Made by a program: the position numbers and the translations under genes
Shown here: positions 55,839-63,940 of the stretch, piece after piece
Position numbering within the stretch: position 1 is the first letter of the stretch
How the letters are laid out: every line of letters starts with the position of its first letter
Assembly (NCBI RefSeq): GCF_000344615.1
Contig: NZ_KB467824.1
Coordinates: 2,661,963-2,725,962, forward strand
Source of the DNA: Janthinobacterium sp. CG3
Lineage (GTDB): Bacteria > Pseudomonadota > Gammaproteobacteria > Burkholderiales > Burkholderiaceae_D
Direction of reading: 5' to 3'
Length of the DNA stretch: 64,000 bases
Notes under the pieces: model-generated
Told to the model about the DNA's origin: nothing
Seen by the model: the letters and a program-made list of their open reading frames with translations, nothing else
The model's database searches: none

Positions 55839-56285
55839 ATGAATACTAAACAAACCCTAACAGCAATAATGGTCGTCGGCACCGCCCTGTTGACCGGTTG
55901 CGCCAGCACCAGCCCGCAACAAACCAGCTCTGCGACGTCGCAGCCTGACTCGGCCAGCTACGGCACCATCGACTCGATCCAGATCACCCGCGTCAATTCG
56001 AGCGGTAGCGGCGTCGGCGCCGTCGCTGGCGGCCTGGTCGGCGCCTTGCTGGGCAACCAAGTCGGTTCCGGCAACGGCCGCAAGGCGGCAACGGTGGCGG
56101 GCGCGGTCGGCGGCGCGGTAGCCGGCAATGAAATTGAGAAAAGCCGTGGCCAGGGCCAAGACGCCTATCAGATCAGCGTGCGCCTGAACAACGGCGACTA
56201 TCGCACCGTGGTGCAAGACAACGCCACCGACTTGCGCGTGGGCAACCGCGTGCGCGTGGTCGACGGCCGGGTCTACCGTTACTAA
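55839..56285 (+). CDS. Glycine-zipper 2TM-domain lipoprotein
   Basis: A 148-residue lipoprotein related to SlyB/Pcp. The signal MNTKQTLTAIMVVGTALLTG ends at Cys21 (LTGC). A glycine zipper, VGAVAGGLVGALLGNQVGSG and AATVAGAVGGAVAGNEIE, spans about 62-107, and the C-terminus reads YQISVRLNNGDYRTVVQDNA then VGNRVRVVDGRVYRY as in SlyB. Such proteins stabilise the outer membrane under stress. A strong ribosome site CAGGAGGACAAT precedes the ATG. Confidence 0.9.
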   Translation: MNTKQTLTAIMVVGTALLTGCASTSPQQTSSATSQPDSASYGTIDSIQITRVNSSGSGVGAVAGGLVGALLGNQVGSGNGRKAATVAGAVGGAVAGNEIEKSRGQGQDAYQISVRLNNGDYRTVVQDNATDLRVGNRVRVVDGRVYRY

Positions 56286-56343
56286 ATACAGTCGGGCCGG
56301 ACGCGCCGCGGACCGGAATATCCAAGCAAACTAGGAGAATCAC

Positions 56344-56499
56344 ATGCTTAGCACCATCCTCTTGATAATACTGGTACTCGCCCTGATCGGCGCGCTGCCA
56401 GCCTGGCCCCACAGCCGCTCGTGGGGCTACGGCCCAAGCGGCGTTGCCGGTCTGGTCGTGATCATTCTGATTCTGCTGCTGCTTACCGGCAGGCTGTAG
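56344..56499 (+). CDS. DUF3309 small membrane protein
   Basis: A 51-residue protein: MLSTILLIILVLALIGALPA, then WPHSRSWGYGPSGVAG and LVVIILILLLLTGRL. Two membrane helices joined by the WxxSxxWGYxPSG loop are the DUF3309 signature. The ATG follows AGGAGAATCAC, 58 bp after the glycine-zipper gene, so the two are likely co-transcribed. Function unknown; the family usually sits among envelope-stress genes. Confidence 0.88.
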   Translation: MLSTILLIILVLALIGALPAWPHSRSWGYGPSGVAGLVVIILILLLLTGRL

Positions 56500-56524
56500 G
56501 TTCCGGGGCGCCGTTGGCGCCCCT

Positions 56525-56566
56525 TGTCACATACAAGGTGTCACATTCAACGTGTCACATACAAGG
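56525..56566. repeat. 14-bp tandem repeat, three units, at a ribosome site
   Basis: TGTCACATACAAGG (56525-56538), TGTCACATTCAACG (56539-56552) and TGTCACATACAAGG (56553-56566); the outer units are identical. The last unit runs into GGAGACATGATG, the ribosome site and start of the next gene. Confidence 0.9.
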
Positions 56567-56572
56567 GGAGAC

Positions 56573-56893
56573 ATGATGCAAACAAGCACACGCACACTTC
56601 GGGCCACCGCGCTGGCCGCCCTCTGCTACTTCGCCATGGCGGCGGGGCATGCGCAACACGCCGCGCCGCAAGCGGGCGACCCGTCGCGCTGGTATGTCGA
56701 CGACACCACCGCCCAGGCGCAATTGCGCACGCTGCGCAAGGAAATCGGCGCCGCCTTCCAGGAAGCACAGATGGAGTGCAAGCGCATGCCCGCCGCCGAA
56801 CGCGGCGCCTGCATGAAGGAAGCCCGCAATACCTACCAGCAGGATATGGCGAACGCGCAGCAACAGCGCGCCAATGCGCATCCGCAGCAGTAG
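56573..56893 (+). CDS. Small secreted protein, unknown function
   Basis: A 106-residue protein beginning MMQTSTRTLRATALAALCYF, with a signal peptide cut after AAGHA. The mature part is polar: DPSRWYVDDTTAQAQLRTLR and an EAQMECKRMPAAERGACMKE segment whose two cysteines could form a disulfide in the periplasm. Two adjacent ATGs (56573 and 56576) follow AAGGGGAGAC. An in-frame ATG at 56552 lies inside the tandem repeat and is less likely. No family recognised. Confidence 0.75.
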   Translation: MMQTSTRTLRATALAALCYFAMAAGHAQHAAPQAGDPSRWYVDDTTAQAQLRTLRKEIGAAFQEAQMECKRMPAAERGACMKEARNTYQQDMANAQQQRANAHPQQ

Positions 56894-56921
56894 GCGGCGC
56901 CGGGACACGACCGAAGCATCC

Positions 56922-57002
56922 GTAGGTCGGATTAGCAAAGCGTAATGCGACGCCGAGCCGCCGCCGACGCCAGTCGGGTTACGCCGTTCCGGCTAACCCG
57001 AC
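56922..57002. repeat. Dispersed repeats GGATTAGC type (copy 2) and GTCGGGTT hairpin (copy 2)
   Basis: GTAGGTCGGATTAGCAAAGC with GTAATGCGAC (56922-56951) resembles 24496-24525. The following GCCGCCGCCGACGCCAGTCG and GGTTACGC match 32811-32837 in all but one base over 25 bases, with GTCGGGTT/AACCCGAC arms at 56973-56980 and 56995-57002. It lies between convergent genes. Confidence 0.65.
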
Positions 57003-57030
57003 CGGCGACAATCCGTCGCTTCGCCGACGC

Positions 57031-58206
57031 TTAGCTCACGGTGCGCTCGTACGGCGGCAGTTCGTGCACCACCAGCGGCGTGTCTTCGCTGTAGAACGCC
57101 AGCCAACCGGCGGCCTTGATCGCCCGCAACCCGTCCTGGTAGCCCCGCTCCCAGCGCCACTCGATCGAGCCCTTCGAAAAATTGATGTCCTTGGCCGCCA
57201 TGTGCCAGTCGCGACCGGCGTACGGCAGGCGCACGATGTGCATCGTGCTGTCGCAGCCCAGCGCGGCCAGTTCGGCCTCGTCCGACGCGCTCTTTTCGCG
57301 CTCCGGCAGCGCCGCGTACAGTTCGCGTAATTTGTGCTGCATCCGGTGCGTCGTCACGTAGTCTTCGATGTGGCGCTTCGAGCGCGAGGCGAAGGTGACG
57401 TCCTTCTGGCGCGTCTGCACTTCTTCTAGGGTGGTCGGCTCGGGTCCGTCGGCGCTCCACAGGTCGACCATGAACACCAGCGTGTCGATGTGCGGCAAAT
57501 CATCCAGCACGGTTTGCAGCGGCGTGTTCGAATACAGCCCGCCGTCCCAGTACAGGTCGCCGTCGATACGCACCGCCGGAAAGCCCGGCGGCAAGGCGCC
57601 GCTGGCGCGGATATGGTCGCCGGAAATGGCCTGCTCGCTGCTGTCGAACGGTTTCAGCGTGCCGCATTTGACCTTCAGCGCATTCACCGTCAGGCGCATG
57701 CCGCCGGGTGCGTTCAGGTAGTCGAAATCGACCAGCTCGTCGAGCGTGGCGGCCAGTTCGCTGGTGTCGTAGTAGCTGGCCTCTTCCGGTTTTACGGCGA
57801 CGCCGGCCGGGAACAGGCTGAACAGGCGCGGCTTGAAGAAGCCGGGCACGCCGCGAAACAGGGTGTCGAGCGTCGCCAGCCAGATGTTGGAGCGGCGCTG
57901 CTCGTCGTTGACGCGGTTCATGTCGACGCTGTCGCGGTGCGAGACGCGTTCCCAGAACTGTTTCAGCCGCTCGATGCGCTGTTCCGGGGGGTTGCCCGCC
58001 AAAATGGCCGCGTTGATCGCGCCGATCGAGGTGCCGACGATCCAGTCCGGCACCAGCTTGTGATCGTGCAAGGCGTGGGCCACGCCGGCCTGGTAGGCGC
58101 CCAGCGCGCCGCCGCCTTGCAAGACCAGCACGATACGCATGTTGGCGGGATTGAGTTGGTTGATCGTCGTCAAAATTGCTCCGTTGTTGGCATGCAGGGT
58201 GCTCAC
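57031..58206 (-). CDS. Patatin-like phospholipase
   Basis: A 391-residue protein of the patatin/RssA-like family. The oxyanion loop is QGGGALGAYQAG (about 30-41), the nucleophile Ser60 in GTSIG and the catalytic aspartate in YWDGGLYSNTPL, so the Ser-Asp dyad is complete. The C-terminal part contains a DUF3734-type region (KRHIEDYVTTHRMQHKLREL). A lipid acyl hydrolase role is expected. A GTG at 58206 is the best upstream start; an internal ATG just before RIVLVLQGGG (58140) is also possible and would give a compact domain. Confidence 0.9.
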   Translation of the reverse strand: MSTLHANNGAILTTINQLNPANMRIVLVLQGGGALGAYQAGVAHALHDHKLVPDWIVGTSIGAINAAILAGNPPEQRIERLKQFWERVSHRDSVDMNRVNDEQRRSNIWLATLDTLFRGVPGFFKPRLFSLFPAGVAVKPEEASYYDTSELAATLDELVDFDYLNAPGGMRLTVNALKVKCGTLKPFDSSEQAISGDHIRASGALPPGFPAVRIDGDLYWDGGLYSNTPLQTVLDDLPHIDTLVFMVDLWSADGPEPTTLEEVQTRQKDVTFASRSKRHIEDYVTTHRMQHKLRELYAALPEREKSASDEAELAALGCDSTMHIVRLPYAGRDWHMAAKDINFSKGSIEWRWERGYQDGLRAIKAAGWLAFYSEDTPLVVHELPPYERTVS

Positions 58207-58321
58207 CGTGATGCCGATTGTAAGGGATCGCCCGCCGCCAAGGCGCCGGCCAGCGGCGCCGCCGCACCGCGGGCGGCATGCTCCGGGCGAAAAAAAGCGC
58301 CGTCGAGACGGCGCCTGCGCA

Positions 58322-58681
58322 TTATCCGGCCACGCCGGTACGGCGTTTGCGCCGCACCAGCCAGCCGACCGCGGCGGCGACGAGCACGCCCACCCCCAGC
58401 GCCGGCTTGATAATTTTCTTGCGGGCGATGAAGGTCAGCGCCGGCAGGATATACGGCGTCGCCGCCTTCCAGCCCAGACCGCCGGGCGCCAGCAAGGTGT
58501 CGACCCGCGCGCCGGCGTAACCGACCATGTGCTCGACCGCGCCATGCAGCAGCGCTTGCGGATGCAGGGCGTGCGCCACGCTGGCCCGGGCGTGGACGAT
58601 GCCGACCCGGTAAAACTCGCCCTCGGCGATTAATCGTTTCTTGTGGGCAGCCAGCGCTGCCTCTTTCGCGTCCTTCGACAT
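58322..58681 (-). CDS. Small membrane-associated protein of the yqjD-yqjE cluster
   Basis: A 119-residue protein with a charged N-terminus (MSKDAKEAALAAHKKRLIAE), two hydrophobic segments near AATPYILPALTFIA and LGVGVLVAAAVGWLV and a basic end (RRKRRTG). It follows the YqjE-type gene on the same strand, in the place that yqjK holds in E. coli, although sequence similarity to YqjK cannot be judged here. Confidence 0.7.
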   Translation of the reverse strand: MSKDAKEAALAAHKKRLIAEGEFYRVGIVHARASVAHALHPQALLHGAVEHMVGYAGARVDTLLAPGGLGWKAATPYILPALTFIARKKIIKPALGVGVLVAAAVGWLVRRKRRTGVAG

Positions 58682-58729
58682 TGCCCTCTCCCAAAGTGCT
58701 GCCGCGCCGGCAAGGCCGGCGCCTGCCGC

Positions 58730-59113
58730 CTACAACAACATGTCGCGGTCGGCTTTCAATTCGGCCATGGTGGCCGGCAAGGAAAGCTTATCCTGCCGCA
58801 GCAGCGCGCGCGCGTACAGCGCCAGGCCGACGGCGATGGCGAGGAAGCCCAAGGTCATCACGGGCAAGATGGTCCAACCCATCTTCTCCCAAGCCAGAAA
58901 CACCACCATCACGCTGCAATAGGCGACGGCGAACAAACCCGCCACCAGCGCCAGCGCGAACACCACGATCAGTTGCAGCACATGGTTGCGCACCTCCGAT
59001 AGTTCGTAGGACGCCAGTTCTAGCCGGGACAGCAACAACCCGAACGTGTTCCTGGTGACGCCGGCCAGCGAGGCGATCAGGCCGGGGGCCTGCGATGCAG
59101 CGGACTTGTCCAT
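58730..59113 (-). CDS. yqjE: YqjE-type membrane protein (phage-holin-3-6 family)
   Basis: A 127-residue inner-membrane protein with two helices, VLQLIVVFALALVAGLFAVA and TILPVMTLGFLAIAVGLALY. The family name contains holin, but in this context it is the YqjE protein that accompanies YqjD. It is 20 bp downstream of the DUF883 gene and 48 bp upstream of the third cluster member. Confidence 0.85.
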   Translation of the reverse strand: MDKSAASQAPGLIASLAGVTRNTFGLLLSRLELASYELSEVRNHVLQLIVVFALALVAGLFAVAYCSVMVVFLAWEKMGWTILPVMTLGFLAIAVGLALYARALLRQDKLSLPATMAELKADRDMLL

Positions 59114-59133
59114 AGCGCGCCTACCGGGTTGAA

Positions 59134-59436
59134 TTACTTACGACCCAGGATGACGCCCACCAGCAGGCCGACGCCGGCCGCCGCGGCGATGGTGCGCCAT
59201 GGGTTTTCCTTGACGTAGACGTCGGCCGTGGCGGCCATTTGTTTGCCGGCGACAATCGCGCCGGCTTGCGCTTCGGCGGCCTTGGCCAGCGCAGCGTCGA
59301 GCGAACGCATACCGCGGTTGCGCACTTCTTCGGCCTTTTCGCCGGTCAGCGCGGCAGCGGCGCTAAACAGGGCCTGGGCATCTTTCACCAGCGTTTTGAC
59401 ATCGTTATTGACGGTCGTAATATTGTTTTCCAGCAT
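59134..59436 (-). CDS. yqjD: YqjD/ElaB-family (DUF883) protein
   Basis: A 100-residue protein. An amphipathic helix (VKTLVKDAQALFSAAAALTG, then EKAEEVRNRGMRSLDAALAK) is followed by the ENPWRTIAAAAGVGLLVGVI-LGRK tail, the C-terminal membrane anchor that defines the family. In E. coli such proteins bind 100S/70S ribosomes at the membrane in stationary phase and are RpoS-dependent. The ATG follows TAGGAGTTAAATC. It is the first gene of a three-gene cluster. Confidence 0.9.
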   Translation of the reverse strand: MLENNITTVNNDVKTLVKDAQALFSAAAALTGEKAEEVRNRGMRSLDAALAKAAEAQAGAIVAGKQMAATADVYVKENPWRTIAAAAGVGLLVGVILGRK

Positions 59437-59485
59437 GATTTAACTCCTAGTTTATGGATAAAGTAATAACTCTACTGCGTAAAAC

Positions 59486-60022
59486 CTATTCAAGCAAATC
59501 CCGCATATCATCGGCGTGCTCTTCCTCTACTGCCATGATCTTCACCAACAAATGGCGAGTCGTCGGATCGGTGGCGCCGATTTGTTCAATCATCTGGCGG
59601 TACGATTCGATCGCCACGCGCTCGGCGATCAGGTTGGCGCGCACCATGCTTTGTACGCTGGCAGAGTCATCATACTCGGCATGGCTACGCGCGAGCAACG
59701 TTGCCGGATTGAAATCCGGTTTGCCGTTGAGCTGGACGATGCGCTCGGCCAGCCAGTCGGCGTGCTCTTGCTCCTGTATCGCATGCTCGAGGAACTCGGC
59801 CTTGACGGGGCCGTTCTGCAAGCCGCTGACGGTGTAGTAGTGGCGCTTGTAACGCAAAATACACACCAGCTCGGTCGCCAACGCGCCGTTCAGCATGGCG
59901 ATCACGGCTTCGCGCTGGCCCTTGTAGCCGGCCGTGACGGCGCCGTCGTCGAGGTTCTGGGCGGCGGCGCGTACCGCGGCGACGTCGATGCCGGCAGGCG
60001 TCGTGGTTGAGGTATCAGACAT
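59486..60022 (-). CDS. Ferritin-like (bacterioferritin-type) protein
   Basis: A 178-residue four-helix protein. Di-iron ligands are visible: Glu in ALATELVCILRYKRHYY, the ExxH of EHAIQEQEHADWLAERI, Glu in NLIAERVAIESY and the ExxH of MAVEEEHADDMRDLL. It resembles the bacterioferritin-like DUF2202-free stress ferritins rather than Dps. It may store or detoxify iron. No bfd or fur gene is adjacent; it lies between envelope-stress genes. Confidence 0.85.
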   Translation of the reverse strand: MSDTSTTTPAGIDVAAVRAAAQNLDDGAVTAGYKGQREAVIAMLNGALATELVCILRYKRHYYTVSGLQNGPVKAEFLEHAIQEQEHADWLAERIVQLNGKPDFNPATLLARSHAEYDDSASVQSMVRANLIAERVAIESYRQMIEQIGATDPTTRHLLVKIMAVEEEHADDMRDLLE

Positions 60023-60085
60023 GGCAATCCTTTACAAAGTGAAGGGGATAAACGGGGCGCGCCACCAAGGACGCGCCTTGGCCGC

Positions 60086-60988
60086 TTAGCGGCGCGCCGG
60101 AATCGCGCTACCCTCTTCGGACAGGACGATTTCAACGCGACGGTTCAGCTGGCGGTTCGACGCGCTGTCGTTGCCGGCCACCGGATAGGCTTCCCCATAG
60201 CCGCGCGTGGCGATGCGGTCGCGGGCGACGCCCATTTCCTGCAGCGCGTTGCGGACCGCCTCGGCGCGTCGTTGCGACAGCGCCAGATTGTGGTCGGCGC
60301 CGCCGGTGCTGTCGGTAAAGCCTTCAATCAGCACCGTGCGTTTCGGGTTGTTGGCCAGCACGTCGGCGAGCTTGCGCGCGGTCTGCATGCCGTCCGGCGT
60401 CAGGCGCGCCTGGTCGGTGCCGAACAGCACGTCGCCCAGCGTGATGATCATGCCGCGTTCGGTTTTCTTGGCCGACAGGTCGGCCAGTTGCGCTTCCAGC
60501 GCGGCGGCGCGGGCCTGGGCGTCGCGGGTGGCGGCGTCGGCGTTCTGCGCCTGCGCCTGGGCGGCGGCGGCCTGGCGTTGCGCCTCCTCGGCTTTCAATT
60601 TGGCCTGGTCGGCTTCCTGGGTGCGCGCTTCCAGGCGCACCTGGTCGCGCTGCTTGCCGGCGGTGCCCACTTCAGCCTCGGCCGATTTCTGCTTGGCCAC
60701 TTCCTGCGCGGTGGCGATTTTCTGCTTCGCCAGATAGGCCAGCTTGTCGACCTTTTCCTGGCTGTCCTTGCGGGCGGCGGCGGCGTTGGCTTGCTCCAGC
60801 GCCTCGCTGGCCTGCTTGAATTCGACCGGCGCATAGCTGGTCACGGCCGGATTGCCCTGCGCCGCCATAAAGTCGCCGCGGGTTTGGTCGAGCAGGCTGG
60901 TGGTGGTCGGCGCCGAGCTGCAGGCTGCCACGAACACGGCCATTGCCAACAGGGCTGGCAGGGCGGGATTGAATTGTTTGATTTTCAT
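60086..60988 (-). CDS. DUF4398-OmpA lipoprotein
   Basis: A 300-residue outer-membrane-type lipoprotein. Signal MKIKQFNPALPALLAMAVFV leads to lipobox VAAC. The middle is a DUF4398-like helical region and coiled coil (EQANAAAARKDSQEKVDKLA, many AQAQA repeats). The C-terminal OmpA domain (about 180-295) shows GDVLFGTDQARLTPDGMQTA, EGFTDSTGGADHNLALSQRR and RRVEIVLSEEG, with the Asp and Arg for peptidoglycan binding. It is next to a shorter DUF4398 lipoprotein gene and probably works with it. Confidence 0.9.
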   Translation of the reverse strand: MKIKQFNPALPALLAMAVFVAACSSAPTTTSLLDQTRGDFMAAQGNPAVTSYAPVEFKQASEALEQANAAAARKDSQEKVDKLAYLAKQKIATAQEVAKQKSAEAEVGTAGKQRDQVRLEARTQEADQAKLKAEEAQRQAAAAQAQAQNADAATRDAQARAAALEAQLADLSAKKTERGMIITLGDVLFGTDQARLTPDGMQTARKLADVLANNPKRTVLIEGFTDSTGGADHNLALSQRRAEAVRNALQEMGVARDRIATRGYGEAYPVAGNDSASNRQLNRRVEIVLSEEGSAIPARR

Positions 60989-61077
60989 GGTGTTTTCCTT
61001 GGAGTGCGATCAGCGCTGGTCCCGCCGATCAGTATTGTTTTTATAAGCCGGCTGACGCCGGCCTACTTCATGGGGAC

Positions 61078-61470
61078 TTACTTGGGCGCGTTGGCGTTGG
61101 CGCGGTCGAGTTCTTCGCGCATGATGCGGATGTCCTCGTTCAAGGCGTCGGCGGCGCTGGTGGCCTTGGCCGAGTTGGCCTTGCTTTGCGCCAGCTTGGC
61201 GTCCGCCTGGGCCTGGCTGGCCAGATCGCGCGCGAGCTTGTAATCCTTGGCGGCCAGCGCCTGGTTGGCGCGCGCCATTTTTTCGCGGGCGGCGGTCATT
61301 TCGGCCGGGGCCAGCTCGGCGGCGCCGGCGCCGGCGGCGTTGTCAACCGCCGCGCGCGACACCGCGACGTCGGCGGTGGCCGGGGTTTTCAGACTGGTGC
61401 AGCCGGTGCTCAGGACGACGGCGGCGGCGCACAGCGCCAACATAAATTGTTTCTGAATACGTGTTGTCAT
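61078..61470 (-). CDS. DUF4398 lipoprotein
   Basis: A 130-residue lipoprotein with signal MTTRIQKQFMLALCAAAVVL then STGC lipobox. The mature part, VDNAAGAGAAELAPAEMTAA and REKMARANQALAAKDYKLAR, is the DUF4398 helical hairpin, also present in the adjacent OmpA-domain protein. The ATG at 61470 follows AAGGAGAACAACA. It precedes the OmpA-domain gene by 89 bp, so the two are likely one operon. Confidence 0.88.
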   Translation of the reverse strand: MTTRIQKQFMLALCAAAVVLSTGCTSLKTPATADVAVSRAAVDNAAGAGAAELAPAEMTAAREKMARANQALAAKDYKLARDLASQAQADAKLAQSKANSAKATSAADALNEDIRIMREELDRANANAPK

Positions 61471-61804
61471 TGTTGTTCTCCTTGAAGCGTTAAGCGAAGT
61501 TGCGGGGTAAGTTTGTTCGCCGATGTGTAACGTTATAGTCTGTTGTACCACCATGTTCGGTACGGTGCCGCACATAGGCTAAATAATTAGCAATGTTGTC
61601 GGCCGGCCCGACGCGGCCGGGGGCGCGTGTCGTCGCGCGGCGCGCTCTTGCGTACGTCAGCGCACATCGGCGGCCCGGGCTTTCGTGTAGCATTTGGTAT
61701 CAATAACCAAACCACACGGTGGAATAAGGACCGAGCCGGCGCTTCAACGGTTCTCCCGCTTCCGCCCGCACCCCTTCCATCCAAGCCAAGAAAGAACCGC
61801 CGCC
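61471..61804. other. 334-bp divergent intergenic region
   Basis: No gene seen. It should contain promoters for the DUF4398 pair (minus) and the AsmA gene (plus). A GC-rich inverted repeat GGCCGGCCCGACGCGGCCGG is at 61599-61618. Confidence 0.6.
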
Positions 61805-63871
61805 ATGACCATGCCGCGCCGTACCAAGATCGCGCTCGCCATTGCCTCCTTCACCCTCAGCGTGCCGCTGGTGGCCGTCGTGGTGTTAATGAACTACGAC
61901 TGGAACCGCGCCAAGCCCTGGCTCAACGAGCGCGCCGGCGACGCCATCGGCCGCCCGTTCGAGATCCGCGGCAACCTGGCGCTGACGTGGGAGCGCGGCG
62001 GCAACAAACTGCCGGAGCAGCAGAAAAGCTGGCGCGACTACCTGCCGTGGCCGCACCTGGTGGCGCGCGACGTCCACGTCGGCAACCCGGTCTCGATGAC
62101 GGCCGACAAGAAGGCGCCGCTGCCGGCCGACATGGCCAGCGTCAGCGAATTCTCCTTTTCGCTGAACCCGCTGGCGCTGCTCGACAAGACCATCTCGATT
62201 CCGCTGCTGCGTTTCGCCGAGCCGGTGGTGCTGCTGCAGCGCCGCGCGGACGGCCAAAACAACTGGACCTTTAGCAAGCAAGACAAGCCGTCGCCGTGGC
62301 GGCTGGACCTCGAGCGCGTGGTCTTTTCCAAGGGCCGCGTGCATCTTGTCGACGCGCAACGGCGCGCCGACGTCAGCGCCGACGTCGACACCATCAACGC
62401 CGACCCGGCCTATGGCGTGGCCTGGAAGCTGGCCGGCACCTTTAACGGCGAGCGCGTCAGCGGCAACGGCAAGGCCGGCGCCGTGTTGTCGCTGCGCCAG
62501 CAAACCGCGCCCTACCCGATCGCCGCCGACGTCAAGGTCGGCAGCACCAGCATCGCCGTCGAGGGCACGCTGACCAAGCCGACCGAATTGGCCGCGCTCG
62601 ATATGCGCCTGAAGCTGTCCGGCGCCAGCATGGCCCGCCTGTACCCTTTGATCGGCGTGGTGCTGCCGGAAACGCCGCGCTTCTCGACCGAGGGCCACCT
62701 CAGCGGTACGCTGGGCCAGCTGGGCGGGCGCTGGGTCTACGACAAATTCAGCGGCAAGGTGGGCGCCAGCGACATCGCCGGCAAGCTGACGTTCGAGGCG
62801 AAGCGCCCGCGCAGCATGCTAAGCGGCGAGGTCAGCTCGCGCCTGCTGCAATTTAGCGACCTCGGCCCGCTGATCGGCGCCGACTCGAACGCCAGCAAGG
62901 CCGCCCGCGGCGTCGACGCGAAGCAGCCGGCGGGCAAGGTGTTGCCGGTCGAGCCGTTCAAGACCGAACGCTGGACCAGCGTCGACGCCGACGTCAGCTA
63001 CCGCGCCGAGAAGATTACGCGCGACAAGGATTTGCCGATCAACAAGCTCAACACCCACCTGCTGATGAAAGACGGCGTGCTGTCGCTGGTCCCGCTCAAC
63101 TTCGACATCGCCGGCGGTACGCTGAGCTCGGAGATCAAGCTCGACGGCAGCGGCAAGGTCAACCCGAACGCCATCCGCGCCGAACTGAAGGCTACCGCGC
63201 GCCACCTGAAACTGCAGCAACTGTTTCCGCAATTTAAGGTGGCCCAGGCCAGCATGGGCGAAATCAACGGCGACGCCAAGCTCTCGGCCACCGGCAACTC
63301 CGTGGCCGGCATGCTGGGCGCGTCGAACGGCGAGATCAAGACGCTGATCAACCAGGGCACGATCAGCAAGTTGCTGCTCGAAGAGATGGGCCTGAACATC
63401 GGCAACGTCGTGCTGGCGCGCCTGTTCGGCGACAAACAGGTCAAGCTCAACTGCATGGCCACCGATTTCGTCGTCACCAAGGGCTTGATGCAAACGCGCA
63501 GCTTCATCGTCGACACCGAGGAGGCGATTCTCGACGTCAGCGGCACCGTCAACCTGGCCGACGAGCGGCTCGACCTGACGCTGCGCCCGCAGAGCAAGGG
63601 CTTGCGCGTGTTCTCGCTGCGCGCGCCGCTGTACGTGCGCGGCAGCTTCAGCAAGCCCGACGTCAGCGTCGACAAGGGCGTGCTGGCGATGCGCGCCGGC
63701 GGCGCGCTGGCGCTGGCGGCGCTGGCGCCGGCGGCCGCGCTGCTGCCCCTGATCAACGCCGGCCCCGGCGAGAACAGCGAATGCGCGGCACTGCTGGCCC
63801 AGGCCCGCGTCAAGCCGGTGGCGCCGCCGCCGGGCCAGACCATGCGCGCCAAGCCGCGCAGCGGCCGCTAA
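61805..63871 (+). CDS. AsmA-family protein
   Basis: A 688-residue inner-membrane-anchored periplasmic protein. One N-terminal helix (ALAIASFTLSVPLVAVVVLM, about 9-28) is followed by the AsmA start NYDWNRAKPWLNERAGDAIG and the long beta-rich body; the C-terminal AsmA_2 region shows DGVLSLVPLNFDIAGGTLSS and LLEEMGLNIGNVVLARLFGD. Proteins of this family are thought to carry phospholipids between membranes. The stop codon TAA lies in the loop of a GGCCGC/GCGGCC palindrome. The ATG at 61805 has a weak ribosome site. Confidence 0.9.
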   Translation: MTMPRRTKIALAIASFTLSVPLVAVVVLMNYDWNRAKPWLNERAGDAIGRPFEIRGNLALTWERGGNKLPEQQKSWRDYLPWPHLVARDVHVGNPVSMTADKKAPLPADMASVSEFSFSLNPLALLDKTISIPLLRFAEPVVLLQRRADGQNNWTFSKQDKPSPWRLDLERVVFSKGRVHLVDAQRRADVSADVDTINADPAYGVAWKLAGTFNGERVSGNGKAGAVLSLRQQTAPYPIAADVKVGSTSIAVEGTLTKPTELAALDMRLKLSGASMARLYPLIGVVLPETPRFSTEGHLSGTLGQLGGRWVYDKFSGKVGASDIAGKLTFEAKRPRSMLSGEVSSRLLQFSDLGPLIGADSNASKAARGVDAKQPAGKVLPVEPFKTERWTSVDADVSYRAEKITRDKDLPINKLNTHLLMKDGVLSLVPLNFDIAGGTLSSEIKLDGSGKVNPNAIRAELKATARHLKLQQLFPQFKVAQASMGEINGDAKLSATGNSVAGMLGASNGEIKTLINQGTISKLLLEEMGLNIGNVVLARLFGDKQVKLNCMATDFVVTKGLMQTRSFIVDTEEAILDVSGTVNLADERLDLTLRPQSKGLRVFSLRAPLYVRGSFSKPDVSVDKGVLAMRAGGALALAALAPAAALLPLINAGPGENSECAALLAQARVKPVAPPPGQTMRAKPRSGR

Positions 63872-63917
63872 GCGGCCCGGGCGACGCTGCGCCCGCCACG
63901 CCACAACACAATCGGTG

Positions 63918-63940
63918 CGGCAACACTGTGTGTGCTGCCG
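63918..63940. other. Hairpin after the AsmA gene
   Basis: CGGCA-A-CAC pairs with GTG-C-TGCCG around TGTGT, without a T tract. The remaining sequence to the end of the window shows no gene. Confidence 0.5.

Noticed and set aside
56525-56566. Possible CRISPR-like repeat
   Set aside because: Units are contiguous 14-bp tandem copies with no spacers; there are no cas genes in the window.
58730-59113. Phage holin suggesting a prophage
   Set aside because: The family label fits YqjE next to YqjD; no phage genes are nearby.
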